The notes below the pieces were generated by a model, which was not told the DNA's origin, did no database searches, and saw only the letters and a list, made by a program, of their open reading frames with translations. This document shows positions 26,061 through 35,643 of a stretch of 38,446 nt of DNA, one piece after another (within the stretch, counting starts at the first letter, position 1; the number at the start of each line of letters is the position of its first letter). This DNA is from Alphaproteobacteria bacterium. GTDB taxonomy: Bacteria; Pseudomonadota; Alphaproteobacteria; UBA828. The stretch spans positions 1 to 38,446 of the forward strand of contig SHWC01000014.1 of the NCBI GenBank assembly GCA_009691045.1, in the 5' to 3' direction. Position numbers and translations under genes: made by a program.

Positions 26061-29000
26061 TTCTTCTTCGAGAGCTCCGGAATCACTTGCTTGAGTAGAT
26101 CGAGCAATTCTGGCTTTTCCGCCGGGGCCAGTTCGGGCGCAGGCGCGGGTGCCGGCACGGCCTCTGGCAGCGTGTCGAACTCCGGCTCCGCACTAGCATC
26201 GGGGCTCGGCAAGGGTTCTGGCGGCGGCGCACCTTCGATTGGTGCCGGGATGTCATCCCCCGTTGCCGGCGCATCAGGATCGCCCAGCACATCGCGCAAC
26301 ACCTTGTCGGTCAAAGTGCCGGGCTCAGCCTTCGCGCCCTTGCGTAACTTTAATTTGAGGCGTTCATCGTTGAGCAGGCGCTCCTTGAATTTATCACCAA
26401 TCGACGCCATCAACGGGTCGATCGCGAATTGGCGGGTCGGCTTGTCGATCGGGCCGACGAGGCGCACGCCAAAAGGCGGCGTGCCAGGCGGTTGATCGAC
26501 CGTGAAGGTCGCGGTCATGTCGAGCCGCCAACGCGGCAGATCGGCCTCGCCCACAATAGCACCTAAGCCGGCATCGGCGACCACGCGAATATCGTCGGCA
26601 CGACCCACGCCTTTGACGAAGCGCACCGTGCCATCGATCGACTTGATTTGCGTGCGGCCCTTGGAGAGGCCGCCCTGCACCAAGCCGCCCGCATCCGCGA
26701 GACTACCGAGATCGCTAAGGCTACCGAGCGCGCCGACCACGGCACCGAGGTCGACACCCTCGATCGTCCCGTCGCGACCATGCATCGCGACGTCGCCACC
26801 AAGCGAATTGACGATCGCGTGTTCGCTATTGCCCGTGGCGTTGAACTCACCCTCGACCGTGACGCGCCCGGTCGCGGCATCGGCTTTGCCGGTGGCCCGC
26901 AAAAGCGCATCGATATCGGCATCGGCCAGCGCGAAATTAATGGCGTAACTAGGCTGCTCGCCGCCGTTCACGCGTCCATGGCCCGATAGCGCGCCGTCGA
27001 ACAACCGGCCATCGAGGCGCGTAATATCGAGGACAGCGTCTTTCAACGTGGCCTCAACCGAAAATTGCTCGGCCATCCATTTGCCGAGCAACAGGCGCTC
27101 GGCCTCGATTTTGAATTCGCCGTCGACTTGGCTGAGCACGGCGAGATCGAACGGCTCACGCGACCAACGCGCCGCGCCCGTTGGCTCTGCGCCACCATCC
27201 GCGCGGCCGCTCTTGCCGCTTCCGCCGCGGCCAGCGGCCTCGCCCGTCGATGAAGCGGCATCGTCTGGCGCCAATGCACCCTCACCGCTTGGCGCGGCCA
27301 TGTGTGGGCTCTTCAGCGCAGCGCTCACGAACGGCCGCTTGCCCCCGAAACGAACACCGATATCGCCCGCCAATTCGGTCTCGCCATAGGCGAGCGATTG
27401 CGCGGCGAAGGCAAGCGCGTTCTGATCGCCGCTCAGGCGCCCGCGTAACCAAACGGGTTTGGCGGCCTCGGCCCCGCGCGCCGAACGCGAACCGAACAAC
27501 GCGCGGATCGATTCTTCGGTCGCGTTCGCGAGGTCGAGATCGAGCGCAATGCGCGGCTCGGTGCTGATCGACCCCACATCGCCCTTGAAGTTGAGCCGAC
27601 CAGCCTTGGTCGACATTTGTCCGTCAAGCACCAGCGCTTCGGGTGTGCCTGAAATTTTGAGATTCAACTCCGATCGGCCCAGCGCCTCAAATCGAATGTC
27701 CTCACCCAAATCAAGCGCGCGGGCGAGCGGCGCCAATGAGGCCGTATTCACCTCGATCGCGGCTGAGAACTGCGGTGCCTCGCTCTCAAGCGCACGCCCT
27801 TCGCCGCGCGCCGCCAGCGCGACGCCCGCGACATCGGCGATGTTAAGCGCGCCAATCTTGAGCACGCCGTCGCGTAACTCTGGTTTCACCTCGATGCCGG
27901 TGAATTTGAGATCGCGATAGCTCAGCGTATCGATGCGGACCGTGCCGGCGATGTCATAGTCGCTGAGCACGCTGCCCCCGCTCGACCCCGCGCGCGCCGA
28001 TTCTTTTTCGGCTCTATCGGCCTTCTTGCCGTCGCCCTTTTCTGGGGCAGCCGTGCCTTCCGGAGGCGTGGCATCGGGTGCGCGCCTATAGGCGTCAAGC
28101 GCCAGCCGATCGAGCGAGAAATTCGCCGTGATCTGGGGGCGCCCTGTCTCGGCCGCCTTGGCGAGGGCGAACGATCCATTGAGCGTCGAATTGTCGAATT
28201 TGGCGGTGAGCTTCGGGATCACAACATTGGCATCGCTCGCCTTGAACGAGGTCGAAAGCGCGAGCCGGCGCAAGCGATCGGCTGGCACATCGGCCAGATC
28301 GATGCCGAGCCAAGCGGCGAGTGTTCGCAAATCATCGGTGCGAATCTCAAGCGCGCCATCAAATGCGGCCTGCCCTTTGGGCATGGTGAATTTGCCGGTC
28401 AATGAGGCCGCGGCCCCGCCAGGCAATTCGGCCCGCGCCTGTTGAACCGTAACCACGCCCTTTTCGAGCAAAAAGAGTACCTCCGCCGCGCGAATGACCG
28501 AGGCGCGATATTTGACCGCCTCGATCGTCAAATTGATCGAGGCATTCAAATCCATTGGCAGGCCAGTGCCGGCTTCCTCGGCAGCCTTTGGGCCGGCGGC
28601 GGGAGCGATCTCCGCCTCCGGTACCCCGGCCTTGCTCTTATTATTCGTCTTCGCCTTGTCCGTCTTCACTGCGGGCTCAGCCCCGGTCAGCAGATCGAGA
28701 TCGAGACTATTCAAAACGAGCACAAGGTCGAGTTGATCGGGTTTGCCCGACACATAAGAGGCCGCGCCCGTAGCCGACGTTTCGCCCACGCGAATTTTCA
28801 ATTCCTTGGCGTCGAACCGCTTGGCATCGCCGGAGATCGCGCCGGACAATACAAAGGGTTTGGCAAGATCGGGCGTGGCATCAGGCAAAGCGATATTAAA
28901 GCGCTCGAGGGCCATGGCGAAATTCTTACCCTCGACGCTGAGCGTGCCGGCGCCCTTTGCGGCCTCCGCTTCGAACGCACCGTCAAAGCCGAGCCGCGCG

Positions 29001-29746
29001 GCCGTTTCGTCTAATGTGATTTTAAGGCTCAGCGGTGTCGGCGCACCGCGCGTGGTTCGCCCGAGCACGCCTTCGAATTCAATGGGCCGTTCGCGCAATG
29101 TCATCACGCCGCGCGCCTGATAGGGGCCGCCTTCTTCGCGCGCGCTCAGCGTTGCGTCGATATCATGCAAATACTCGACATGTTTGGAACGGGCATCGCG
29201 ATAGACCACCGTGCCATTGCGCAATTCGAGCGCCTGAATGGCCGATGTGCCAAGGCCGCCACCTTCGGCGTCCGACTTTGCCGCCTCCTCCATTTTGCTA
29301 TCCGGCGTTGCCGGCTTGGCCTTGGGGTCCGCCGGTGTCGAGTCGGCGGCCGGCGCAGCCCTGGGCTCGAACTGCCAATTGGCCTGACCGCTCGCCAAGC
29401 GCTCAAGCTCGATGACAGGGTCGACCAGCACGATCTTGACCGGCACGATATCGCCACCGAGCAGCGGGCCGACCGCGAGATCAAGGTCGAGCCGCTTGGC
29501 CCTGGCCATATCGGCGACATTGGCGCCCGGCAAATTGGCCAGCCTGACGTCGCTGACCGAGACCTTGGGAATCGGCAGAAAACTGACCTCGATCGGACCA
29601 TCGATCGCCAATTTCCGCCCCAAACGAACCTCGGCGCGTTCGATGATGGAGGGCTTCAAGCCATCCCAATCGATTAAGATCGGGGCGACGAACAACGCGA
29701 TCACGATCAAAACGATCAGCGCGCCAACGCCGTAAAGGATCTTCAT
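26057..29746 (-). CDS. Large AsmA-family envelope protein
   Basis: A 1229-residue protein with one N-terminal membrane anchor (about 3-24, ILYGVGALIVLIVIALFVAP) and a long periplasmic part. The AsmA N-terminal signature is clear: ILIDWDGLKPSIIERAEVRL, then PIEVSFLPIPKVSVSDVRLA. The AsmA C-terminal domain ends near 1150, followed by a Pro/Glu/Ala-rich tail (about 1160-1215). Low-complexity linkers (for example TKAKTNNKSKAG-like and GKSGRADGG segments) separate beta-rich blocks. AsmA-like proteins form hydrophobic grooves thought to move phospholipids to the outer membrane; the role here is inferred. The start at 29746 is chosen because the anchor follows directly. Confidence 0.9.
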   Translation of the reverse strand: MKILYGVGALIVLIVIALFVAPILIDWDGLKPSIIERAEVRLGRKLAIDGPIEVSFLPIPKVSVSDVRLANLPGANVADMARAKRLDLDLAVGPLLGGDIVPVKIVLVDPVIELERLASGQANWQFEPRAAPAADSTPADPKAKPATPDSKMEEAAKSDAEGGGLGTSAIQALELRNGTVVYRDARSKHVEYLHDIDATLSAREEGGPYQARGVMTLRERPIEFEGVLGRTTRGAPTPLSLKITLDETAARLGFDGAFEAEAAKGAGTLSVEGKNFAMALERFNIALPDATPDLAKPFVLSGAISGDAKRFDAKELKIRVGETSATGAASYVSGKPDQLDLVLVLNSLDLDLLTGAEPAVKTDKAKTNNKSKAGVPEAEIAPAAGPKAAEEAGTGLPMDLNASINLTIEAVKYRASVIRAAEVLFLLEKGVVTVQQARAELPGGAAASLTGKFTMPKGQAAFDGALEIRTDDLRTLAAWLGIDLADVPADRLRRLALSTSFKASDANVVIPKLTAKFDNSTLNGSFALAKAAETGRPQITANFSLDRLALDAYRRAPDATPPEGTAAPEKGDGKKADRAEKESARAGSSGGSVLSDYDIAGTVRIDTLSYRDLKFTGIEVKPELRDGVLKIGALNIADVAGVALAARGEGRALESEAPQFSAAIEVNTASLAPLARALDLGEDIRFEALGRSELNLKISGTPEALVLDGQMSTKAGRLNFKGDVGSISTEPRIALDLDLANATEESIRALFGSRSARGAEAAKPVWLRGRLSGDQNALAFAAQSLAYGETELAGDIGVRFGGKRPFVSAALKSPHMAAPSGEGALAPDDAASSTGEAAGRGGSGKSGRADGGAEPTGAARWSREPFDLAVLSQVDGEFKIEAERLLLGKWMAEQFSVEATLKDAVLDITRLDGRLFDGALSGHGRVNGGEQPSYAINFALADADIDALLRATGKADAATGRVTVEGEFNATGNSEHAIVNSLGGDVAMHGRDGTIEGVDLGAVVGALGSLSDLGSLADAGGLVQGGLSKGRTQIKSIDGTVRFVKGVGRADDIRVVADAGLGAIVGEADLPRWRLDMTATFTVDQPPGTPPFGVRLVGPIDKPTRQFAIDPLMASIGDKFKERLLNDERLKLKLRKGAKAEPGTLTDKVLRDVLGDPDAPATGDDIPAPIEGAPPPEPLPSPDASAEPEFDTLPEAVPAPAPAPELAPAEKPELLDLLKQVIPELSKKN

Positions 29747-29908
29747 CAAAGACGAACCTCGAACGGACGACCAGGGTGGGCCGCGATGCCAGCCCAAGCG
29801 GAGAAGCGGGTTAACACGGTACGGTGTTTCAGCTAGCCTATTGTAACGATCCGGGCGCGTTGGGAACAGTCAGGCGAGCCGACGAGGCAAACGGAAGGCG
29901 ACGTCGTC

Positions 29909-30121
29909 ATGGGTGATGTGGTCAATCTGAATCAGTTTCGTAAGAAGGCCGAGCGCGCCGAAAAGGGGCCACGCGCGGCCGCCAATCGTGCGCGCACGGG
30001 CCGCACTAAGGCGGAGCGCCTTGCCACCCGGCAGGAGACCGAACGGCAAGACGCCGGCCTCAAGGGCAAAAAACTCGACCGTCGCAAAGACCGCCCGGAT
30101 GACGATCCGGAGCCTGCCTAG
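29909..30121 (+). CDS. DUF4169 family small protein
   Basis: A 70-residue, very basic and charged protein with the DUF4169 pattern: start [19 protein letters not shown], centre [20 protein letters not shown], and end [18 protein letters not shown]. The family is restricted to alphaproteobacteria as far as I recall and has no known function. Most of it is predicted helical with no membrane segment. It has a GGAAGG ribosome-binding site, is divergent from the asmA-family gene and lies close to the RHH_4, fumC and sspB genes. In my recollection these often sit together in this class, which suggests a shared but unknown role. Confidence 0.88.
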   Translation: MGDVVNLNQFRKKAERAEKGPRAAANRARTGRTKAERLATRQETERQDAGLKGKKLDRRKDRPDDDPEPA

Positions 30122-30216
30122 GTGCGATCAAGCCCAAGATTGCCATTCGTCGTTGGTATTTTGTTCGCCACGCGGCATCGCGCCTTTGCCGAGAGCGTAA
30201 GAAGGTCGGTGCGAGT

Positions 30217-30732
30217 ATGACGCGTTATTGGCACCGCATCGTCGGTGGCGGTCTTTTGCTTGGGTTTCTGCTTTGGGTCACGATCAACGGCGCCATGGCC
30301 GCTTGCTCTGATGCGCCAACACCCGGCGTCAATTGGCAGCGTTGCCTGCTTGATGGCGTCGACCTCAAAAGCCACGACCTCAAAGGCGCGAATTTGCGTG
30401 AGGCGTTCTTCACCGGAGCCGATCTTTCTGGCGCCGACCTCAAGGGGGTCGACGCGCGGCGCGCCAGATTTGTCGGCACGAACCTAGCCAACGCGAATTT
30501 CGAGAACGCGCGCCTCTATGAAGTCGATTTCACCAAAGCGAGCCTCGCCGGCGCGAATTTAAGTGGCGCCGATTTGCGCAGCGCCGTCTTTTTTCGTGCC
30601 AATTTGCGCGCGGCGAATCTGACCGGCGCACAGATCGGCCGCACCGTGTTCCAAAAGGCCAATCTAAGCGGGGCCCTTTGGATCGACGGCAAAACAGTGT
30701 GCGCGGAGGGTTCAATCGGCCAATGCGGGTGA
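30217..30732 (+). CDS. Exported pentapeptide-repeat protein
   Basis: A 171-residue protein with a signal peptide (about 1-29, [19 protein letters not shown] then ACSD). About twenty A(D/N)LXX-type pentapeptides follow (about 45-155, for example [13 protein letters not shown] and [16 protein letters not shown]), which should fold as a right-handed quadrilateral beta helix. Two cysteines precede the repeats ([15 protein letters not shown]) and two close them ([11 protein letters not shown]), so disulfide-clamped caps in the periplasm are plausible. Function is unknown. It is not similar to the cytoplasmic gyrase-protecting Qnr/MfpA type, which lacks a signal peptide. The antiporter gene starts 29 bases after the stop. 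Confidence 0.9.
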   Translation: MTRYWHRIVGGGLLLGFLLWVTINGAMAACSDAPTPGVNWQRCLLDGVDLKSHDLKGANLREAFFTGADLSGADLKGVDARRARFVGTNLANANFENARLYEVDFTKASLAGANLSGADLRSAVFFRANLRAANLTGAQIGRTVFQKANLSGALWIDGKTVCAEGSIGQCG

Positions 30733-30760
30733 ACGGACGAGCACCTGGCCGGTTCTATTA

Positions 30761-32317
30761 TTGTTGCTCGGCGTCGCCGTAGTCCTCGCCTGGGGCGCGC
30801 GACGGATTCACGTGCCGGTCCCGATCGTTCGCGTCATTGGCGGCCTCGCGCTCGCTTTTATTCCCGGCCTGCCGGTGATCGAGATTGACCCGCACCTGAT
30901 TCTTCTTCTGGTGCTGCCGCCGGTTCTCTATCACGCGGCCATTTTCACCCCATGGCGCGAATTCAAAGCGAATATCCGACCGATTTCCATGCTTGCGATT
31001 GGTCTTGTGGTGGCGACCACCGGCGCCGTTGCGATTGTCGCGGCAACCTTGATCCCAGGCTTTGGTTGGGGCGCCGCCTTCGTACTCGGGGCGATCGTCT
31101 CGCCGCCCGATGCGGTCGCCGCGACGGCGGTGTTCAGCCGTCTCCGTATCAATCGGCGCACCGTCGTCGTGCTCGAAGGCGAAAGCCTGGTCAATGATGC
31201 GACTGGACTGGTTGTTTATAAATTCGCGGTCGCTGCGGTGGGTACCGGTGCGGTTTCGATCGGCCACGGGATCGTTGAATTCCTCGCTTTGGCCGCCATC
31301 GGAATCGCGACTGGCGTTGTCCTCGGTTACATCTTCATTTTGATCCATCGCCGCATCGGCGATCCGGTGATTGAAATCGTGATCTCGATTTTATCGGCCT
31401 ATGCGATCTACATGGCGGCGGAATATGCCCATGGCTCGGGCGTGCTCGCGGTCGTGGCGGCCGGTCTGATGCGCGGCTGGCACGCGCCGGCGGTATTCTC
31501 CGCGCAAAACCGCATGCAAGGCACAGCGGTTTGGGACACCCTTCTATTTCTACTCAATGGTTTTGTCTTCATTTTGATCGGCCTTCAAATGCGACAGGTG
31601 TTTGACGGCTTGATCGGCTATGCTTGGCATGAGCTGCTGCTCTATTCGCTGGCGATTGGCGGCGCCGCGATCGCGGCGCGCTTGGCCTCGGTGATGCCGA
31701 GCGCCTATATCCCGCGCCTCTTCTCACGGAAACCACATGAGAATGAAACGCCGCTCGATTGGCGCAACGCCCCGGTCATGGGGTGGTGCGGTATGCGCGG
31801 CATCGTTTCGCTGGCCGCCGCGCTCGCTCTGCCCTATGTCACCAACGCGGCGGTCTATTTCCCCAACCGCGACCTGATCATCTTTCTGACCTTCGTTGTC
31901 ATCATGATTACCCTGGTGTTTCAGGGCCTGACTCTGGCGCCACTCATTCGTTGGCTCGGCGTTGGACTCAAAACGCAGGAATGGTCCGAAGAGCATTTGG
32001 CGCGCCTCAAAATCGCCCATGCCGCGATCGAGGAGATTGACCGTCACAGCAAAGAGGCCGGGCTCGATCCTGAATTGGTCGAGCCGGTGCGCGCGGAATA
32101 TGCCGCGCGTCTGAAACAGGAACGCCTGGTTGGATTGACCGCGGGCGGGCTCGATGAGGTGACTAAGCGGCTTCGCCTCGCGGCCGTCACGGCCGAACGT
32201 CGTCGGTTGGTCAAGCTCCACCGCGAAAAGCAGATCGGCGATGAAGTGCTGCGTCGCGTCCAGCATGAGCACGACATCGAAGAGGTGCGGCTTACCCCGC
32301 CAAGCGGGCAGCATTAG
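30761..32317 (+). CDS. CPA1-family Na+/H+ antiporter (NhaP/YjcE type)
   Basis: A 518-residue protein with about twelve transmembrane helices (1-400) and a helical, charged cytoplasmic tail (about 405-518). The ion-binding core is recognisable: GAIVSPPDAVAATAVFSRL and EGESLVNDATGLVVYKFAVA with the Asn-Asp pair, and later WCGMRGIVSLAAALALPYV. It exchanges cytoplasmic Na+ or K+ for protons; ion preference is not readable. No ATG fits the start. The TTG at 30761 is used, and the family N terminus may lie a few codons upstream (TWPVLLL is in frame). It is probably cotranscribed with the pentapeptide gene. Confidence 0.92.
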   Translation: MLLGVAVVLAWGARRIHVPVPIVRVIGGLALAFIPGLPVIEIDPHLILLLVLPPVLYHAAIFTPWREFKANIRPISMLAIGLVVATTGAVAIVAATLIPGFGWGAAFVLGAIVSPPDAVAATAVFSRLRINRRTVVVLEGESLVNDATGLVVYKFAVAAVGTGAVSIGHGIVEFLALAAIGIATGVVLGYIFILIHRRIGDPVIEIVISILSAYAIYMAAEYAHGSGVLAVVAAGLMRGWHAPAVFSAQNRMQGTAVWDTLLFLLNGFVFILIGLQMRQVFDGLIGYAWHELLLYSLAIGGAAIAARLASVMPSAYIPRLFSRKPHENETPLDWRNAPVMGWCGMRGIVSLAAALALPYVTNAAVYFPNRDLIIFLTFVVIMITLVFQGLTLAPLIRWLGVGLKTQEWSEEHLARLKIAHAAIEEIDRHSKEAGLDPELVEPVRAEYAARLKQERLVGLTAGGLDEVTKRLRLAAVTAERRRLVKLHREKQIGDEVLRRVQHEHDIEEVRLTPPSGQH

Positions 32318-32374
32318 TTCCTCGGCCTCCGCCACCCCATGTTATAAAGACACCGAATCGCGTAGCTCGAGCCC

Positions 32375-34672
32375 ATGTCCGACCCTTTCGACCTTTCAGA
32401 CCTGTCCAGCATCGCCGAGGTGCCACCTCTGGCCACCGCCCCCATGCGCCCGGCGCCCACCTATTTGGAGACGCTCAACCCCGAGCAGCGCGCGGCAGCC
32501 GAGGCGACCGAGGGGCCGGTTCTGGTCCTCGCCGGCGCCGGCACCGGCAAGACGCGCGTCTTGACCACGCGCCTCGCGCATATCATCGATCAGGGCCGCG
32601 CCTATCCGAGCCAGATCCTCGCGGTCACCTTCACCAACCGCGCCGCGCGCGAAATGGTCGAACGTGTCTCGAAGCTCTTGGGCCGTCCGGTCGAGGGCAT
32701 GTGGCTCGGCACCTTTCACGCCATGGCCGCCCGCATTTTGCGCCGCCATGCCGAGGTGGTCGGCCTGCGCGCCGACTTCACCATTCTCGACGCCGACGAT
32801 CAGGTGCGGCTCTTGAAGCAGCTTTTACAGGCCGGCGACATTGACGAAAAACGGTGGCCCGCGCGCACACTCTCGATCGTCATTCAACGCTGGAAGGATC
32901 GCGGGCTCGAGCCCTCGCGCGTTGGCGATACCGATGGCGCCGAGTTCGCCAATGGCCGCGGCCAAAAACTTTATTACGCGTATCAAGAGCGCCTGAAGAC
33001 CGTAAACGCGGTCGATTTCGGCGATCTCCTCTTGCACAACCTCACGCTGTTCGCGAAGCAGCCCGATGTGCTCGCCGACTATCAACGGCGCTTCCGCTAT
33101 ATCCTGGTCGACGAATATCAGGACACCAACGTCTCGCAATATCTGTGGCTCCGTTTGCTCGCCCAAGGGCTCAGCAATATTTGCTGTGTCGGCGATGACG
33201 ACCAATCGATCTATGGCTGGCGCGGCGCTGAAGTCGGCAACATCCTGCGCTTCGACGCCGATTTTCCTGGCGCCACGGTGGTCAGGCTCGAACGCAATTA
33301 TCGTTCGACCGGTCATATTCTTGGCGCCGCCTCTGGCCTGATCGCGCACAATGCCGGCCGGCTCGGCAAAACCTTGTGGACCGAAGGCGCCGAGGGCGAG
33401 CCCGTCAAAATCAGCGGCGTGTGGGATGGCGATGCCGAGGCGCGTCGCGTCGGCGAGGAAATCGAGCGCCTCTCGCGCAAAGGCGATCGGCGCAGCCAAA
33501 TGGCGGTCTTGGTCCGCGCCGGTTTTCAAACCCGCGCCTTTGAAGAACGCTTTCTGGCGATCGGCCTGCCCTATCGCGTCGTTGGTGGCTTGCGCTTTTA
33601 TGAGCGTCAGGAAATCCGCGACGCCATCGCCTATATCCGCGTGCTGATGCAACCTGATGATGACCTCGCCTTCGAGCGCATCGTCAATCTGCCAAAACGC
33701 GGCCTCGGCGACATCGCCTTGCAGGCCGCTCACAGCCTAGCTCGCGCACGTAATGGTTCGCTCTATCGCGCCGCCGAAGCGTTGATCGAAACCGATGAGT
33801 TGAAGCCGAAACCGCGCCAAGCCTTAGCGGATCTGCTCGCCTCCTTCGCGCGCTGGCGTACCGCCCTGGCTGCGATGACTCACGTCGAACTGGTCGAACG
33901 CATGCTCGATGAATCGGGCTACACCGAAATGTGGCAAAAGGATAAATCGCCCCAAGCGCCGGGCCGGCTCGAAAATCTGAAGGAATTGGTCGCCGCGCTG
34001 GAAGATTTCGAAACTCTCGGCGCGTTTTTAGAGCATGTCAGCCTTGTGATGGACCGCGATGACGGCGCCTCGACCGATATGGTCAATGTCATGACGCTGC
34101 ATAGCGCCAAGGGGCTCGAATTCGATACCGTGTTCCTGCCCGGCTGGGAGGAAGGCTTGTTCCCGCACCAACTCGCGCTCGACGAAAAAGGCGCGGCCGG
34201 GCTCGAAGAGGAACGCCGCCTCGCCTATGTCGGCCTGACGCGCGCGCGACGCCGCGCCCATATTCTCTTTGCCGCCAATCGTCGGGTCTACAATCAATGG
34301 CTGAGCGCGATTCCCTCGCGCTTTGTCGATGAATTGCCGCCCGATCATGTCGAAGCCGACAATGAATTATCCGCGCGTGGCGCCGCTCGTGCGCAGGCCA
34401 ATCACGATACCGCCTCTGGCTGGCGCGCCGATCGCCAAATCGGGCCCGAAACCGCCGAACGCTTCGGCCGCAGCCGCGCACCGCAAATCGCGCTCCAAGC
34501 GCGCCCGGTGCATGCGACGTTAGAGGCCGCCGCCTTCAATGCCGGCACCCGCGTGTTCCACCAAAAATTCGGTTATGGCCGCGTGCGAAACGTCGATGGC
34601 AATAAGCTCGAAATCGCCTTCGATAAGGCCGGCACGAAGAAGGTGATCGACAGCTTTGTCGTCGCCGCCTAA
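32375..34672 (+). CDS. pcrA: UvrD/PcrA-type superfamily 1 DNA helicase
   Basis: A 765-residue 3'-5' helicase with all SF1A motifs. Walker A is VLAGAGTGKTRVL (about 50-62), then motif Ia AVTFTNRAAREM. Walker B is ILVDEYQDTN, followed by motif III GDDDQSIYGWRGA and motif IV RLERNYRST. Motif V is VMTLHSAKGLEFDTVFLPG, and motif VI is EERRLAYVGLTRARRRA. The C-terminal Tudor-like domain (about 710-765, GTRVFHQKFGYGRVRNVDG) is the part that binds RNA polymerase in PcrA/UvrD. It acts in nucleotide-excision and transcription-coupled repair. The N terminus carries a 25-residue acidic extension typical of alphaproteobacteria. uvrD is an equally valid name. Confidence 0.96.
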   Translation: MSDPFDLSDLSSIAEVPPLATAPMRPAPTYLETLNPEQRAAAEATEGPVLVLAGAGTGKTRVLTTRLAHIIDQGRAYPSQILAVTFTNRAAREMVERVSKLLGRPVEGMWLGTFHAMAARILRRHAEVVGLRADFTILDADDQVRLLKQLLQAGDIDEKRWPARTLSIVIQRWKDRGLEPSRVGDTDGAEFANGRGQKLYYAYQERLKTVNAVDFGDLLLHNLTLFAKQPDVLADYQRRFRYILVDEYQDTNVSQYLWLRLLAQGLSNICCVGDDDQSIYGWRGAEVGNILRFDADFPGATVVRLERNYRSTGHILGAASGLIAHNAGRLGKTLWTEGAEGEPVKISGVWDGDAEARRVGEEIERLSRKGDRRSQMAVLVRAGFQTRAFEERFLAIGLPYRVVGGLRFYERQEIRDAIAYIRVLMQPDDDLAFERIVNLPKRGLGDIALQAAHSLARARNGSLYRAAEALIETDELKPKPRQALADLLASFARWRTALAAMTHVELVERMLDESGYTEMWQKDKSPQAPGRLENLKELVAALEDFETLGAFLEHVSLVMDRDDGASTDMVNVMTLHSAKGLEFDTVFLPGWEEGLFPHQLALDEKGAAGLEEERRLAYVGLTRARRRAHILFAANRRVYNQWLSAIPSRFVDELPPDHVEADNELSARGAARAQANHDTASGWRADRQIGPETAERFGRSRAPQIALQARPVHATLEAAAFNAGTRVFHQKFGYGRVRNVDGNKLEIAFDKAGTKKVIDSFVVAA

Positions 34673-34691
34673 CCCGTCCTCGGTGCCCCTC

Positions 34692-35603
34692 ATGCAATAT
34701 CAAGTCACCATCGCGCTGCGCTATCGCGCGCTGCCGGCGCTCGAAGCCGCGCTCGAACCTTTGGCCGATGCCTTGCTGTCGGAAGCCATCGCCGAGGACC
34801 ACCCGCTTGAAAACCGGCCCGACGATCAATGGCAACTCTGCGCCATCGCGCCTGACCAATCAACCGCCCATCGATTGGCGGACGAAGCGCGCCGCGCCCT
34901 CGCCGTTCAAGGCCTGCCCGACGACAGCGTCGTTGTCGAGCCGGTGCCGGCGCTTGATTGGATCGCCCATGTCGAACGCGACGCACCGCCCATCGCGCTT
35001 GGGCGCTTTCTGATCCATGCCGCGCACCACGACATTGATCCGCGCGGCCGCGTCGCGCTGCGTATCGAGGCGGGTCTGGCGTTTGGCTCAGGCCGTCACG
35101 CCACGACGCAGAGTTGTCTGCGCTTGATCGAACGCGCACGTCGCCGTGGCCATGTCGTTGAACGCGCGCTCGATGTCGGCGCGGGCTCAGGGATTTTGGC
35201 CATCGCCATCGCGCGCCTATGGCGCGGCCCGGTCATCGCCGCCGACATCGAAAAGTTGTCCGTCATCGCCAGTCGCGCAGCGGCCAAAATCAATCAGGTC
35301 GGCGCTCTGGTCCAGGCGGTTGAGAGCCAGGGCCTCGCCGCGCGCGCCGTGGCCCAAGGCGGTCCCTATGACCTGATTTGCGCGAATATCTTGGCCGGGC
35401 CCCTTGTCGCGCTGGCGCCAAAACTCCGCCATGCCTTGGCGCCACGCGGGCTTTTGGTTTTGTCGGGCATATTGGTTCGCCAGGAGGCCAGCGTGCTCGC
35501 GGCCTATCGGGCGCAAAGGCTTTCGCTCAAGGGCCGTTTGGTCGATGGCGATTGGACCACTGTGGCGCTGGCGCGAGGGCCCCGCCGCCTGGGCTGGCCG
35601 TGA
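34692..35603 (+). CDS. prmA: Ribosomal protein L11 methyltransferase PrmA
   Basis: A 303-residue SAM-dependent methyltransferase that modifies lysines and the N terminus of ribosomal protein L11. An N-terminal L11-recognition domain (about 1-60) is joined to a Rossmann catalytic domain. Visible signatures are RIEAGLAFGSGRHATTQSCL, the SAM motif ALDVGAGSGILAIAIARLW and YDLICANILAGPLVALAPKL. The start at 34692 lies 19 bases after the pcrA stop. A longer start 12 codons upstream would overlap pcrA and adds no recognisable sequence. The pair pcrA-prmA is probably one transcript, with pepP next. Confidence 0.94.
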   Translation: MQYQVTIALRYRALPALEAALEPLADALLSEAIAEDHPLENRPDDQWQLCAIAPDQSTAHRLADEARRALAVQGLPDDSVVVEPVPALDWIAHVERDAPPIALGRFLIHAAHHDIDPRGRVALRIEAGLAFGSGRHATTQSCLRLIERARRRGHVVERALDVGAGSGILAIAIARLWRGPVIAADIEKLSVIASRAAAKINQVGALVQAVESQGLAARAVAQGGPYDLICANILAGPLVALAPKLRHALAPRGLLVLSGILVRQEASVLAAYRAQRLSLKGRLVDGDWTTVALARGPRRLGWP

Positions 35604-35643
35604 GTCTAACCAAACATTAGAATGAGCAGCCTAGGATAGGCCC

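Noticed and set aside
32825-33733. 302-codon open frame on minus within pcrA
   Set aside because: Shadow of the helicase gene, whose conserved motifs run straight through this interval.
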